Assembly: GCA_036268875.1 (NCBI GenBank)
Contig: DATATI010000049.1
Span: 62,001 to 126,000 of the forward strand
Reading direction: 5' to 3'
Origin: Polyangia bacterium
GTDB taxonomy: Bacteria; Myxococcota_A; Polyangia; Fen-1088
Length of the DNA stretch: 64,000 nt
Shown here in pieces: positions 63,329-64,000 of this stretch. How positions within the stretch are numbered: the first letter of the stretch is position 1; each line of letters begins with the position of its first letter. The position numbers and the translations under genes were made by a program. The notes beneath the pieces are model-generated. The model was not told the DNA's origin. It made no database searches and was given only the letters and a program-made list of their open reading frames with translations.

Positions 63329-64000
63329 CGGCAGCTCTTCGCCAGATCGCCGCGATCGAGGAACTGCGCCAGCAGCGCGCGCCACGGTCCCCAGTTGTGG
63401 CCGCCGTCGGTGTGGAAGACGTGATCGGGCGGCAGCACGGCGGCCAGTAGCTGGTCGGCGCGGGCCAGCTTGTCGGTGTTGCCGAAGCCGATGTTCAGGA
63501 TGGGCGCCGGTTCCTGACCGCGGGTGGCGGCTTGCAGCCAGCGCAAAAGTTCGCGCTGGTAGTTGTGGCTGTTCATCTGGTCGACGCGCGGGGGGCCCTT
63601 CCATCGATCCAGGCCGCCCGCTTGCCGAACCTCGTCGATCAAGCCGCGGTCGCCCAAAAATGGCGCCAGGGCCAGCACGCCGGTGACGTCGCCCAGACGC
63701 TGGCGTGCATAGAACAACGTTCCGAATCCGCCCATCGACGGGCCGATCAACCAGGTCTGCTGATAGCCGCGCGCCCGGCGCGGAGCGATCACATCGGTCG
63801 CCAGCCGATCGGCGAACACGCCGTGCGAGTAGTAGCCAATGGTGGCGTTCGCGGCCACGACGTCGACGGCCAGGCTGCGCCGCCGAATCTCTTCGACCAT
63901 TCCATGCTGGGCAAACGCCTCGGCCTCGTCACCCATGCCCGGCAGGAACACCACCAGGCACTTCGCCTGGCCTTGCGGCGATGGATAGTCGATGGCGCGC
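63286..64000 (-). CDS. Alpha/beta hydrolase (5' end outside window)
   Basis: At least 237 residues; the frame is open to the right edge (RAIDYPSPQGQAKCLVVFLP), so the true start is outside. Visible: oxyanion strand LVVFLPGMGDEAEAFAQHGM, nucleophile elbow LIGPSMGGFGTLFYA (G-x-S-M-G-G), acid region NIGFGNTDKLARADQLLAAV and the His in HTDGGHNWGPWRALLAQFL. This resembles esterase D/PHB depolymerase-like enzymes. Substrate unknown. The 3' end overlaps the convergent lipoprotein gene by 43 bases. Confidence 0.8.
   Translation of the reverse strand, partial: RAIDYPSPQGQAKCLVVFLPGMGDEAEAFAQHGMVEEIRRRSLAVDVVAANATIGYYSHGVFADRLATDVIAPRRARGYQQTWLIGPSMGGFGTLFYARQRLGDVTGVLALAPFLGDRGLIDEVRQAGGLDRWKGPPRVDQMNSHNYQRELLRWLQAATRGQEPAPILNIGFGNTDKLARADQLLAAVLPPDHVFHTDGGHNWGPWRALLAQFLDRGDLAKSCRYSQYPMGVHASGQ

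Overview
The window looks like a chromosomal segment of an uncultured or poorly known member of the Myxococcota (deltaproteobacterial soil lineage, Polyangia-like). This is an inference from content: very high GC coding sequence, many secreted lipoproteins whose lipobox is followed by long Gly/Ser/Ala/Thr linkers, proteins ending in a MYXO-CTERM-like tail (Cys, hydrophobic stretch, Arg cluster), a myxobacterial-type DksA-like protein, a TIGR04563-type ribbon-helix-helix protein, and a DUF1592/DUF1552 pair. No tRNA, rRNA, CRISPR array, intact transposase or phage gene was found.

Layout. 1-9.0 kb: a TPR-rich exported protein running off the left edge, a PilZ protein with a dyad at its start, a lone zinc-finger anti-sigma protein, a lone SctQ/FliN-type (SpoA) protein, a divergent glycogen-synthase-fold protein coupled to a small DNA-binding protein, a DksA-like factor, and a MerR-like plus sigma-region-4-like regulatory pair. 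9.1-12.6 kb: a tandem-BMC-domain protein followed by tldD and tldE. 12.7-15.9 kb: a small conserved acidic protein, a secreted beta-propeller and a secreted M14 carboxypeptidase. 15.8-25.1 kb: a complete, translationally coupled Wsp-like chemosensory operon on the minus strand (cheW, cheR-TPR, cheW, MCP, cheA-REC, cheB, and a triple-receiver histidine kinase where wspR would be expected). 25.2-31.7 kb: trans-aconitate methyltransferase and a group of secreted proteins including two divergent SGNH hydrolases. 31.7-36.4 kb: a five-gene branched-chain amino-acid type ABC importer. 36.6-39.8 kb: DUF1592/DUF1552 pair. 39.8-51.9 kb: an NtrC-type two-component system divergent from a four-gene RND efflux operon (outer-membrane factor, adaptor, two permeases) with a good sigma-54 promoter in between. 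52-54.9 kb: lipoproteins. 55.2-59.6 kb: a second RND pump (adaptor plus permease). 59.6-61.1 kb: a scar with an inverted repeat, a fragment of an AAA ATPase gene and an alpha/beta hydrolase lacking its C-terminal third. 61.3-64 kb: two lipoproteins and an alpha/beta hydrolase running off the right edge.

The genes form three themes: sensing and regulation (Wsp-like array, NtrC system, PilZ, MerR/sigma-like pair, DksA-like), transport (Liv importer, two RND pumps), and a secreted or surface toolkit (carboxypeptidase, SGNH esterases, jelly-roll and chitin-binding-like lipoproteins). The most unusual items are the BMC-TldD-TldE cluster, the glycogen-synthase-like protein with eroded catalytic motifs, the orphan SpoA protein, the sigma-54-controlled efflux arrangement and the recombination scar near 60 kb.
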